A stretch of 32,922 nucleotides of DNA from Clostridia bacterium (GTDB lineage: Bacteria; Bacillota_A; Clostridia; Oscillospirales; Acutalibacteraceae). The translations under genes were made by a program, and so were the position numbers. Each line of letters starts with the position of its first letter. Within the stretch, counting starts at the first letter, position 1. Under the pieces are notes generated by a model, which did not search any database, had not been told where the DNA came from, and saw only the letters and a list, made by a program, of their open reading frames with translations. Shown here one piece after another: positions 23,524-31,040 of the stretch. The stretch is from NCBI GenBank assembly GCA_017549665.1, contig JAFYUD010000090.1:1-32922 (forward strand). Direction: 5' to 3'.

Positions 23524-25181
23524 TGTGTTCCTCCCCTGTTTTGGCGATAAAGCTCAACAACATTTTCTGCCGTAACGGCATTTTTAAAAACGTGTTTGCT
23601 CATACGGTTTGCCACTGTTGTATAAAAACTGTTTGAACCGAAGAATTTCTGCGGTGTGTCTGTTGTAAGCACCTGACCGTCAAAGAACATACTCACTCTG
23701 TCGGAATATTTTGCACAGAATTCAACATCGTGCGAAACAATAAGAATTGTTATGCCTTGACTTTTGAGTTTGTTGAGAATATCAGCAAACGTTTCTTTAA
23801 AAAAGCTGTCCATTCCTTTTGTAGGTTCATCCAGAAGAAGGATTTTCGGCTCGGTGAGAAGAACTTTTGCAAGAGCAACTCTCTGCTGTTCACCACCCGA
23901 TAAATCATAGGGATGATTTTGCATCAACTCTGTAATTTGACATATTTCAGCAATTTCGCTTATTCTGTTTTTATCCCTTGTCATTTCATAAAGTTCATCA
24001 ATGACTTTGTTTTTTACAAACAGACTTTTCGGATCTTGGGGTAACATTGAAACGCAGTTTTTGAATAGTTCTCCCGACTTAAATTTACTGACGGGTTTGC
24101 CTAAAACTTTGATTTTACCTCTGTAAGGTTTACAGATTCCGCAAATCGCTTTTAAAGTTGTGGATTTACCTGCACCGTTACCGCCGACTATTGCAGAAAT
24201 ACTTCCCGACGGAATTTCAAGGCTGACACCTCTGAGAATATCAGGGGTGTCTTTTTCATATCTGAACCATAATTCTTTAAGTGATAATGCAGGTTTTTCA
24301 ATTTTATCATCGATGTTTTCGTTAGGAATTTCTTTGAATTGAGGTTCAGTTTCAAATTCTTTATTGAGCCAACTTCTGCCTTCTCTGACAGTTAAAGGGC
24401 AGTCACCGTTACCGTTTGCATTATAGAAAACACGAACAGGTGTTGGCATAGCGGTGAACATGGGATTATTCTGTTCAAACAATAATTTTCCGATATTTCT
24501 CGGTGTATCATCGGCAATGATTTTGCCCGAATCCATAACAATTGCTCTGTCGGCATAAGGGAAATTATCTTCAAGACGGTGCTCTGTTATGATAACGGTT
24601 GTACCGAGTTCGGTGTTGATTTTTCGAACTGTATTGAGAAAATCCGACGCCGCAATTGGGTCAAGCTGACTCGTTGGTTCATCAAGAATAAGCACTTCGG
24701 GTTGCATCGCCATAATTGATGCAAGGTTGAGAAGCTGTTTCTGACCGCCCGAAAGAACGGTAACCTCTCTGTGAAACCAATCCTGAATGCCGAAGTAGCA
24801 AGCCATCTCGGCAACTCTTGAACGCATTGTTTTCTGGTCACATCCCAAACTTTCAAGACCGAAAGCAAGTTCGTGCCACACTTTATCTGTTACAATCTGG
24901 TCATCGGGATTCTGCATTACATAACCGATTTTTGCAGATTGAGTTCTGTTGTCAACATTTTTTAAAGCGATTCCGTTGAAATATATTTCACCCGTTCTGT
25001 TTCCGTGGGGAGTAAGAACCGTTTTCATATGTCGGAGAAGCGTTGTTTTGCCGCTTCCCGATTTTCCGCAGAGAACGATATATTCGCCTTTTTCTATTTT
25101 GAGTGACACATTATCGAGTGAATTTTTATCTTTTGAGGTCGGATACGAAAAACTCAGATTTTCGATTTTGAAATGTTCCAT
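23520..25181 (-). CDS. ECF transporter ATPase with two fused ABC domains
   Basis: The 553-residue protein is two complete ABC ATPases in one chain, replacing the usual EcfA-EcfA' pair. Domain 1 (about 1-235) has Walker A CGKSGSGKTTL, signature LSGGQKQLLN and Walker B VLILDEPTSQLD. Domain 2 (about 295-530) has Walker A VGGNGAGKSTTL, signature LSGGEQQRVALAK and Walker B ILLLDEPTKGMD. Both catalytic Glu residues are present, so both sites may be active. Fused forms are known, for example YkoD in Bacillus. It overlaps the upstream T-component gene by 28 bases and has AGGAGG before its ATG. It energises the transporter with the T and S proteins beside it. Confidence 0.93.
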   Translation of the reverse strand: MEHFKIENLSFSYPTSKDKNSLDNVSLKIEKGEYIVLCGKSGSGKTTLLRHMKTVLTPHGNRTGEIYFNGIALKNVDNRTQSAKIGYVMQNPDDQIVTDKVWHELAFGLESLGCDQKTMRSRVAEMACYFGIQDWFHREVTVLSGGQKQLLNLASIMAMQPEVLILDEPTSQLDPIAASDFLNTVRKINTELGTTVIITEHRLEDNFPYADRAIVMDSGKIIADDTPRNIGKLLFEQNNPMFTAMPTPVRVFYNANGNGDCPLTVREGRSWLNKEFETEPQFKEIPNENIDDKIEKPALSLKELWFRYEKDTPDILRGVSLEIPSGSISAIVGGNGAGKSTTLKAICGICKPYRGKIKVLGKPVSKFKSGELFKNCVSMLPQDPKSLFVKNKVIDELYEMTRDKNRISEIAEICQITELMQNHPYDLSGGEQQRVALAKVLLTEPKILLLDEPTKGMDSFFKETFADILNKLKSQGITILIVSHDVEFCAKYSDRVSMFFDGQVLTTDTPQKFFGSNSFYTTVANRMSKHVFKNAVTAENVVELYRQNRGGTQ

Positions 25182-26044
25182 TGTGCAACCTCCTTGATGT
25201 TCAGTATTGTCGGAATCATAAGATATCCGAGATATGCGATGAAACCGATTATGCTAAAACCTTTTATCGGCGTGATGTTTCTTTCTGGCAGAAATTCAGC
25301 ATGCATTCCACCGTTTGCAGCAAAAAAGATAACAATTCCTAGTAAAACAATCATAACAAAAGCTGAAATCCAATCCGTTGCGGTCATTCGGTAAATCATA
25401 AAGCTTGTCCGTTTTGATGTGCCATAGCCTCTTGAACGCATCGAATCACTTGTTGTTATGCTTCCTTCGAGTGCCCACGATGTAAGAACACCGATAACGG
25501 TCATTCCCGAATTGAGTTTATCTTTGAACGAGGATTTTTCCGCCGTACCTTTGCCAATTGAACTTCTGACACCCATAATCTGCTTTGATTTCTGAATGAG
25601 ATTCGGTATCATACGGAACACCATAACGAGAAGCAGCGAGAGTGAGGGGGCGAGATTGCCAAAAAGACAAGTGAATTTATCACCCGTCAACACTTTTCCG
25701 TAGCATCCGAACCACAGAAGCATCAGCACGAAGGTTGCTGCAACAGCTACACCGTAAACCAGAGCTTCAAGGGTATACGGTCTGTCAAGATATGTAAACA
25801 GAACTGTTATGCCTCTTGTATTTACAATCGGGTTAAAAAGTGTGACGAACACAAAAAGCGGTATCATCAATAATATGTTTTTCATTCCTTTTCTGCCGTT
25901 AAGAAAAATATAATACGCTCCGCTTGCGAATATGCCCGCAAGAAGATAAACGGGGTGCTGCAAAAGAACACCGAAAGCGATTGCTCCGATGAAAAACAGC
26001 AGATTCACCGCAGGATGAAGTTTTGAGAATGCGTCTTGTTTCAT
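25154..26044 (-). CDS. ecfT: ECF transporter transmembrane (T) component, EcfT/CbiQ family
   Basis: The 296-residue membrane protein has about six hydrophobic segments: four in the N-terminal half and two near the C-terminus (about 225-245 and 265-285). The long cytoplasmic coupling region holds the family signature around SMRSRGYGTSKRTSF (about 205-219), one of the two short helices that dock in the ABC subunits. EcfT joins the S component to the ATPase and lets it topple for release of substrate. It follows the 60-residue gene by 10 bases and overlaps the ATPase gene by 28. The gene order T-AA-S behind a cobalamin riboswitch suggests a dedicated, group I type transporter. Confidence 0.9.
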   Translation of the reverse strand: MKQDAFSKLHPAVNLLFFIGAIAFGVLLQHPVYLLAGIFASGAYYIFLNGRKGMKNILLMIPLFVFVTLFNPIVNTRGITVLFTYLDRPYTLEALVYGVAVAATFVLMLLWFGCYGKVLTGDKFTCLFGNLAPSLSLLLVMVFRMIPNLIQKSKQIMGVRSSIGKGTAEKSSFKDKLNSGMTVIGVLTSWALEGSITTSDSMRSRGYGTSKRTSFMIYRMTATDWISAFVMIVLLGIVIFFAANGGMHAEFLPERNITPIKGFSIIGFIAYLGYLMIPTILNIKEVAQWNISKSKI

Positions 26045-26054
26045 TAATTCACCG

Positions 26055-26237
26055 TTACTTTTTCTTTGCCTCTTTCAGTCCGGCAGATTCCAATGCTCTT
26101 GGCCAAGGACCGAGAAAAGCTTTTATCCGTGACATTGTTGCCACATCAAAATCCGATTTTTTAGGCGGTCTTCCGAGTTCCTCGTTTTTTTGACGAAGAA
26201 TTTCAACAGCCCATTTTTTCTTATTATCATTTATCAT
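26055..26237 (-). CDS. 60-residue protein resembling a homing-endonuclease-associated repeat
   Basis: The small basic protein is MINDNKKKWAVEILRQKNEE, then LGRPPKKSDFD, then MSRIKAFLGPWPRALESAGL and a lysine tail. The pattern LGRPP...(20-25 residues)...FGxWxxALExAGL is that of the HNH/homing-endonuclease-associated repeat (PF18780-like), a small helical DNA-binding-type module, here alone with no nuclease domain. The ATG at 26237 is chosen over an in-frame TTG at 26249 because GGTGG precedes it at proper spacing. It is the first gene after the riboswitch terminator, and the T component follows after 10 bases. Its role in corrinoid uptake is unknown; a regulatory role is only a guess. Confidence 0.65.
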   Translation of the reverse strand: MINDNKKKWAVEILRQKNEELGRPPKKSDFDVATMSRIKAFLGPWPRALESAGLKEAKKK

Positions 26238-26249
26238 TTTTTCCACCAA

Positions 26250-26286
26250 ACAAAAAACTCTTTCAACACAAATGGCTGAAAGAGTT
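26250..26286 (-). terminator. Riboswitch-controlled terminator of the ECF operon
   Basis: AACTCTTTCA (26286-26277 read leftward) pairs with TGAAAGAGTT (26265-26256) in a 10-bp perfect stem, followed by a T-rich tract. It stands directly before the GGTGG ribosome-binding site of the first gene. This is the standard place for the off-state terminator of a cobalamin riboswitch. Confidence 0.8.
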
Positions 26287-26369
26287 CAAAAAAATCATAT
26301 AGCTGATCTGACCCGAAATACGGGTACAAGTCGGCTGTTACTCTTCCATCCAAAAAGTATTAAACCAAG

Positions 26370-26483
26370 TTACGGCAGGTGTTCCGACTGATGTGACAAA
26401 TCACAAACACGGTAATGGCGGTTGCTCGGGATTCGGACCCGATTTCCCTTTTAATCTACTCAGCAAAAGCCTTTCGAACCGTT
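26370..26483 (-). promoter_or_regulatory. Cobalamin riboswitch of the ECF operon
   Basis: Read leftward, the aptamer begins near ACGGTT (P1). It has AAAGGGAAATCGGGTCCGAA then TCCCGAGCAACCGCCATTAC, matching the conserved GGGAA...GC...CCGC...TRAC core, and ends with the B12 box AGTCGGAACACCTGCC and the closing P1 arm CGTAAC. AdoCbl-class or derivative-class specificity cannot be settled by eye. A platform of about 85 bases with a small ACCCG/CGGGT hairpin leads to the terminator at 26250-26286. High B12 should therefore reduce transporter expression. Confidence 0.85.
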
Positions 26484-26488
26484 CTTTG

Positions 26489-26517
26489 ATTATATTATCA
26501 TTTTAAATTATTGTCAA
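26489..26517 (-). promoter_or_regulatory. Promoter of the riboswitch-ECF operon, inside the end of the upstream gene
   Basis: Perfect TTGACA (26512-26517), a 17-base spacer and perfect TATAAT (26489-26494). The -35 and most of the spacer are the last codons (KDLDNNLK) of the toroid-DUF4430 gene, whose TGA is 26498-26500. No terminator separates the two. Confidence 0.85.
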
Positions 26518-28150
26518 GGTCTTTACCCAAATCGCAGGTGTAATGCCATTCAATTCTATCACCGTCAATGAGTCCGTAACTTTGGCAACCAACCGACGGT
26601 GTCTCTCCGTTCACAAAATATATCCATCCTGAAGATTTGCCGAAATCCATTTCGAACAAGTTATTTATACCCTCGATATATCCCATATTTGCAGAAAAAA
26701 GAATACCGTTTTCTTTGCAAACTCCGGCAAAAACATCGTAAACCGTATCTCCGTTTTGAATTTCAATTTCGGTTTCTTCAAGAATAATTCCGTTTTTAGG
26801 TATATGGCTTTTCCCTTTATCTTTCACTGTATCACAATTTATACTTATTGTAACAGAACCGATTACATCCGTTTTATCTTTAGCCGATGTTCCGATAAAA
26901 AGCGAAAAAAGCGCAAAAGTTACAACGGCAACAATTATGGCAATTTTATGCTTTTTCCTTACAAAAAACATAACACATACCAATGCAGAAACAACACACA
27001 CGAAAATTATTATAATTCGGAATGAATCGTTCTTTTCTTCAACTTTTTCTGTCTGTTCTGATTTATGCATGTCCGGTTCAGATGTTATTGCATCTGAAAT
27101 TTCCAATGTATTCTCAACTAAACCCGTTGTTGCGGTTACTGAAGTTGGTTCGGTTAAGGTAATCTCTGCTGTAATTGCTTCTGTTACATTCTCTTCTGAA
27201 GTGATTTTATTTTCATCAAAAATATAAAACAGCTGTTTGTCGTTCTTCATATTTTCATAGGCAATTGAAGCACACATAACCTGTGCGGTTGCAGTTGAAT
27301 TTGAAGTGCCTCCCTCTTTGTGACAAAAGCTTCCGTCTGCCAAAAGAAAACCGCTAATTCCGTCAAAAACCGTGTTGCCATTTTTTATAAATCTGTCATC
27401 ATTACAAACATCAATCCCCAAAGACGAAAGTGCTATTATAACCTGCGCTGCACTTTCGGGGTTTTCAACTCCGTATGAAGAATATCTGCCATTTTTCAAC
27501 TGACGGTCAGAAAGGAAATCAACAGCATCATCAATTGCAGATTTAACGGTAAGGTTATCATTATAATGAAAACTCAACGCCTGAACGGTCATTGCAGTTA
27601 CATCAACATCTCCGTTTTCGCCAACAAGTGAAAAGCCACCGTCTTCAAGCTGTAAAGAAAGTAATTCATCAACAAGTTCATTTACAGAATAAGCATTGCA
27701 CTTACAACCGTTGTTAAGCAAATGCAATCCGAAAACAAGACTCATTATTCCTTGTTCACCGATTGAATTGTTAATGATTTTGTTAATATACGGATTTGTT
27801 TTATCACCGATTGCGATATATGTGAGTGCATATTTGAGACGGGACGATGCGGAACCTACTTCATTTTCCGAAAGATATTTATTTAAAGCGGTTTTATAAT
27901 TTGAAAAATCATATTTTCCGTGATTACTCAAAGAAATAATATACCATTCCGAGCCTGCTCCCGCATCACGGGTCAATTCACTGTTAATCCATTCCTGAAC
28001 AGAATCCGCAGATGATTTGTGCAGATTATATTCAATTATTCCTTCAACATTTTGTTTGGAATCGCTACCGTATGCGACGGCAGGAATAAATCCTGCCATC
28101 GCAACAACAAGAGCAAAAGCAAAAACTTTCAGTCTGTAAAATATTCTCAT
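26498..28150 (-). CDS. Surface membrane protein with alpha/alpha-toroid and DUF4430 domains (intrinsic-factor-like)
   Basis: This is a 550-residue protein. Signal peptide 1-28; an alpha/alpha-toroid domain of the terpenoid-cyclase/prenyltransferase/transcobalamin type (about 32-302, QLEDGGF at 167-173, VDVTAMTVQAL, RQLKNGRY); a Thr/Glu-rich linker (315-375). Two membrane helices (378-397, 403-421) are joined by RKKHK. A C-terminal DUF4430 domain (about 430-545) contains YDVF, GWIYFVNG (508-515) and GDRIEWHY. With a cleaved N-terminus outside and two crossings, both domains face outward. In animals the toroid plus DUF4430-type domain is the cobalamin-clamping pair of intrinsic factor and transcobalamin. 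It follows the secreted DUF4430 gene by 3 bases with no evident ribosome-binding site, so translation is probably coupled. Corrinoid binding is inferred from fold, riboswitch and ECF neighbours. Confidence 0.82.
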   Translation of the reverse strand: MRIFYRLKVFAFALVVAMAGFIPAVAYGSDSKQNVEGIIEYNLHKSSADSVQEWINSELTRDAGAGSEWYIISLSNHGKYDFSNYKTALNKYLSENEVGSASSRLKYALTYIAIGDKTNPYINKIINNSIGEQGIMSLVFGLHLLNNGCKCNAYSVNELVDELLSLQLEDGGFSLVGENGDVDVTAMTVQALSFHYNDNLTVKSAIDDAVDFLSDRQLKNGRYSSYGVENPESAAQVIIALSSLGIDVCNDDRFIKNGNTVFDGISGFLLADGSFCHKEGGTSNSTATAQVMCASIAYENMKNDKQLFYIFDENKITSEENVTEAITAEITLTEPTSVTATTGLVENTLEISDAITSEPDMHKSEQTEKVEEKNDSFRIIIIFVCVVSALVCVMFFVRKKHKIAIIVAVVTFALFSLFIGTSAKDKTDVIGSVTISINCDTVKDKGKSHIPKNGIILEETEIEIQNGDTVYDVFAGVCKENGILFSANMGYIEGINNLFEMDFGKSSGWIYFVNGETPSVGCQSYGLIDGDRIEWHYTCDLGKDLDNNLK

Positions 28151-28153
28151 AAA

Positions 28154-28927
28154 TCAAGCAAAAATTGAATGGATAAAGTTGATAATTGCAGAGAAAAATG
28201 AGGTGATTGCAGAAAGAACGGACGCAAGAATTCCGCCATTAATCTGAGCTGTGCATACGGGAGGAACAAGAGTTTCCGATGCAGAAACCGCACTTATGAT
28301 ATGCTTACCTGCACCGCTTATCTGAATTGTTGCATTACCGTTTGCATCGGTTTTTATTCCTGTTTTTGTTCCGTCAACTGTTATTTCCGCATTGGCAACG
28401 GGAAGTGTTACGGGATTCCAGTTTGCATCATAACCTGCTCCGCTGAGGGTAAGCTCAATATTCGAATTTGCATCAGCGGTAACGGTATAGCTGCTAAAGA
28501 AACAATATTTATCCGAATAATTTTTGCTGTCGGAATATACAAATGCATTAAGATAGTCACCTGTTTTCACCGAATCTGCAAGGCTCCAGCAGGATTTGTT
28601 ATTGATATAATATCCGAAATTTCCGCTTGTATCTCCCCAAAGCTTACCGAGTGAAAGACCGTAGTCTTTATGTGTATAATAGCTGTAGCCTTCTTTTGCT
28701 CCGCCCGGGAAAGCAATACTGTGCACAGCGTAAAGAGCATCATTGACGGTAAGAGCGTTATCGCCGTCAATATCGGTAACGGTAACTTCTTCTTGTGCAA
28801 CAACGAGCTTACCTTTGTTTGCGATTGAAACATAAACGGTTGCGGAAGTATTATCCGCAAAAGAAGTTATGCTCATACATCCAAAAATTAAAAGAAAGGC
28901 AAGCATAACAGAGAACGATTTTTTCAT
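28154..28927 (-). CDS. Secreted DUF4430 protein, putative corrinoid-binding
   Basis: This is a 257-residue protein. Signal peptide 1-24 (ending TSFADN); a DUF4430/transcobalamin C-terminal-like domain (about 28-135) with FGYYINNKSCWSLADSVKTG then DYLNAFVYSD. Embedded in it is a calcium-loop-like TDIDGDNALTVNDALYAVHS (51-70) resembling half a dockerin, as often seen in bacterial members. An Ig/CNA-B-like beta domain (about 145-222, EITVDGTKTGIKTDANGNAT) follows, and the C-terminal tail (230-257) is hydrophobic and aromatic, a possible membrane anchor. It is the first gene behind a cobalamin riboswitch and is coupled to the toroid-DUF4430 gene. The start ATG follows AAAGGAG. A role in capturing B12 or B12-protein complexes is inference. 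Confidence 0.8.
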   Translation of the reverse strand: MKKSFSVMLAFLLIFGCMSITSFADNTSATVYVSIANKGKLVVAQEEVTVTDIDGDNALTVNDALYAVHSIAFPGGAKEGYSYYTHKDYGLSLGKLWGDTSGNFGYYINNKSCWSLADSVKTGDYLNAFVYSDSKNYSDKYCFFSSYTVTADANSNIELTLSGAGYDANWNPVTLPVANAEITVDGTKTGIKTDANGNATIQISGAGKHIISAVSASETLVPPVCTAQINGGILASVLSAITSFFSAIINFIHSIFA

Positions 28928-28984
28928 TTTGAAAACTCCTTTGAATTAAATTTTATCAAAACAGCGGCCACTGATTCTGAACAT

Positions 28985-29020
28985 AAAAAAATACCCTTTT
29001 AACCTGAAAGTTAAAAGAGT
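28985..29020 (-). terminator. Second terminator in the riboswitch-2 platform
   Basis: CTCTTTTAAC/GTTAAAAGGG form a 10-bp stem with loop TTTCAG, followed by TATTTTTTT on the minus strand. It lies about 60 bases before the start codon of the secreted DUF4430 gene and after the first terminator, giving a tandem arrangement. Confidence 0.75.
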
Positions 29021-29049
29021 ACAACAGACAAACAGCTCAACAACGGCAA

Positions 29050-29097
29050 TAAAAAAAGCACACCCGATATACTGTTAAGCAGTTAATCGGTTGCACT
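29050..29097 (-). terminator. First terminator in the riboswitch-2 platform
   Basis: Arms GTGCAACCGAT and ATCGGGTGTGC (with small bulges) enclose an inner ACTG/CAGT stem and are followed by seven Ts (29056-29050). This is the likely ligand-dependent terminator. Confidence 0.75.
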
Positions 29098-29129
29098 CTT
29101 CTCACCAAAGTTGTGTTTAACCTGAAAAA

Positions 29130-29255
29130 GACGCGGCAGGTGTTCTGACTTTATAAAGCATAAACTCTGCTTCAAATACAGTAATGGCGGTTGTTCAGGA
29201 TTCGAACCTGATTTCCCTTTTGATTTACTCAGCATACAACTTTTCAAACCGTATC
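29130..29255 (-). promoter_or_regulatory. Cobalamin riboswitch of the DUF4430 surface-protein operon
   Basis: Read leftward from GATACGG (P1), the aptamer has GCTGAGTAAATCAAAAGGGA, AATCAGGTTCGAATCCTGAA and CAACCGCCATTACTG. It ends with the B12 box AGTCAGAACACCTGCC and the closing arm CCGCGTC. The core is nearly identical to that of the riboswitch at 26370-26483 and is oriented toward the DUF4430 genes. Two terminators follow, so high B12 should turn the operon off. Confidence 0.87.
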
Positions 29256-29282
29256 TTATCAATTCATATTCATTTTTTGATT

Positions 29283-29311
29283 ATTATAATCGTATTTGCC
29301 AATATTGTCAA
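29283..29311 (-). promoter_or_regulatory. Promoter of riboswitch 2
   Basis: Perfect TTGACA (29306-29311), a 17-base spacer and perfect TATAAT (29283-29288). The promoter lies only about 100 bases from the end of the neighbouring recombinase gene. Confidence 0.88.
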
Positions 29312-29352
29312 GAAAAAATTTAACAGAACAAAAATGAACATCCGTACCAAAA

Positions 29353-29477
29353 GAGACACCATTGGGATTTGTTTTGGATTACGACTGCGGTTGGTTCGTC
29401 TTTTTGTCCCCTCACACCGCAAATCCATAAAAATATATCCCCAACAGCGTGAGATGCCATTGGGGATAATGTTTTGG
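29353..29477 (+). repeat. Imperfect direct repeat pair at the end of the integrative element
   Basis: GAGACACCATTGGGATTTG then TTTTGG (29353-29377) is repeated as GAGATGCCATTGGGGATAATG then TTTTGG (29451-29476), offset about 98 bases, with four mismatches and small length differences by eye. The second copy overlaps the last codons of the recombinase and an ATCCCCAA/TTGGGGAT hairpin. It could be an attachment-site duplication. Confidence 0.4.
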
Positions 29478-30941
29478 TGCACCTGACACTTTCAAATCCG
29501 AACCTAATGCCGACTTTTCGAGGTCGGCAAAGGTTATGGTTTCAGTACCGTCTTTGAAGTTGAAGGTAATAACCATTCTGTCTTCAAATAGAAATACCGA
29601 GTTTACAAAGTTGTTTATTAAGGTTCTTCTGTGGTCAAGCTTCTTTGGATTGAGCTTACGGAACTTGTAGAACCAATATAAAATCTCCTCACGGGTAAGC
29701 TTTGGTCTTGACATTTCCTCTTTCATAATCCTGATTGAAAGCTCACTCTTTTCAGTTTCAAGCTCTTCCATTCGCTCTTTGGTAGTTGGGGTTATGATAC
29801 CTTTCTCCATGGCAGTAATGAGATTGTTGATAGCTGTCAGAGTCTGTGCATATTGCTTTTGAAGTATCGGGAGAACTGTACTTTCTTTGTTAAAGGTTTC
29901 AAGTGCCTGGTCAGTTAAATATTCAATGGTTTCATCATTCATAATGAGTCTGCGGATACTGTCAACAACAATGTCCTCAATCCAAGCCTTTTTAACTGTT
30001 TTCTTGTCACAACCCTTATGATTTTTTACACTAACGCACTTGTAGTATCGGTGTACAAACTTTGTTCTGCTCGTACCGCTTTCGCCAACCATAAGGCACT
30101 GACACTTGCCGCAATAGAGCTTTGTTGTCAAAAGATATTCATCTTCCGCTTTGTGCTTTGCAGGGGCTTTCTTATTCTGCTTCATTTTTTCCTGTACCAA
30201 TTCAAACAACTCCTTATCAACTATTGCGGGAATTCCTCCCGGTGTAATGACATCCTTAAATTTGTATTCACCGATATATTTTCGGTTGTGTAACATACGG
30301 GCAACAATGTCAACATCTAACTTGGTTTTCTTATGAGTTCGTACACCTTGGTAGTTGAGCATATTTGCAATGTGTTGCATAGACATACCCTCGGCATAGC
30401 TCTTGAATGCTAAAACCACCGCAGGTGCAGTAACCTCATCAATTAAATAATTCTGCTCTTTATCTACCTTGTAACCAATCGGCAAGGTGCCACCGTTGTA
30501 TTTACACTTAAGAGCATTTTCCATCATACCTCTTGTAACCTTTTCTGCAAGCTCTACTGAGTAGTATTCAGCCATACCTTCAAGCAAGCTTTCAAGTAAT
30601 ATTCCTTCTGCACCCTGAGATATGGTTTCTGTAATAGACACAACCTTAACTCCGTTCTTTCGGAGCATATTTTTGTAATGAGCCGAGTCATATCTGTTAC
30701 GGGCAAAACGGTCAAGCTTCCAGACGAGTATAACTTCAAAGTGTTTTGAAGCACTCTCCTTTATCATCTGCTAAAATCTAGGTCTGTTGTCTGTTTTAGC
30801 AGATAAGGCTCTGTCTATATAGGTATCAACGATTTGGATACCGTTCTTTTCGGCATAGGCTTTACATTCACGGAGCTGACCGTCAATACTTTCTTCCTTC
30901 TGATTATCGGAAGAGTATCTTGCGTAGATAACGCCTATCAT
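29412..30941 (-). pseudogene. Large serine recombinase interrupted by one in-frame TAG
   Basis: The full frame runs from ATG 30941 (after AAAAGGAGG) to TGA 29412, about 509 codons, the usual size for transposon and ICE large serine recombinases. The resolvase domain begins MIGVIYARYSSDNQKEES with catalytic Ser10 in YARYS. At 30771-30773 a TAG interrupts DNRPRF-stop-QMIKESA, where relatives have RPEFQ-type sequence; translation could restart at ATG 30767, but without the catalytic serine. Beyond it are VWKLDRFARNRYDSAHYK, a recombinase domain, a zinc-ribbon-like C-x2-C...C pattern (YCGKCQC), a coiled coil and a C-terminal domain. The tail after SGAPK looks like read-through over the element end. 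It excises or inserts the element if active; as it stands it needs TAG read-through. Confidence 0.82.
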
Positions 30942-31005
30942 ATATTTTTACCTCCTTTTATTTACTGTAAATATTGTAATTTATATACTTGTTTTTGTTA
31001 AATGT

Positions 31006-31040
31006 GCGGATGCGACTTTTATATCGCACCCGCTGTTTTT
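31006..31040 (+). terminator. Hairpin between the recombinase and the small protein gene
   Basis: GCGG-A-TGCGA (31006-31015) pairs with TCGCA-C-CCGC (31024-31033) with one mismatch, and Ts follow on the plus strand. No rightward gene precedes it; on the minus strand it lies just after the small gene but lacks a U-tract. Role uncertain. Confidence 0.35.

Noticed and set aside
22825..26044. The ECF operon as a cobalt or nickel transporter (CbiMNQO type), which B12 riboswitches can also control
   Set aside because: The S protein lacks a CbiM-like N-terminal metal-binding histidine region, no CbiN is present, the ATPase is a double-domain fusion as in vitamin transporters, and the neighbouring genes encode corrinoid-binding-type folds.
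29193..29216. A GGTTCGAATCC string resembling a tRNA T-arm in the leader of the DUF4430 operon (and a similar one at 26425-26445)
   Set aside because: No acceptor or anticodon stems surround it. It is the GGGAA...GGTTCGAATCC helix of the cobalamin riboswitch core, confirmed by the B12 box downstream.
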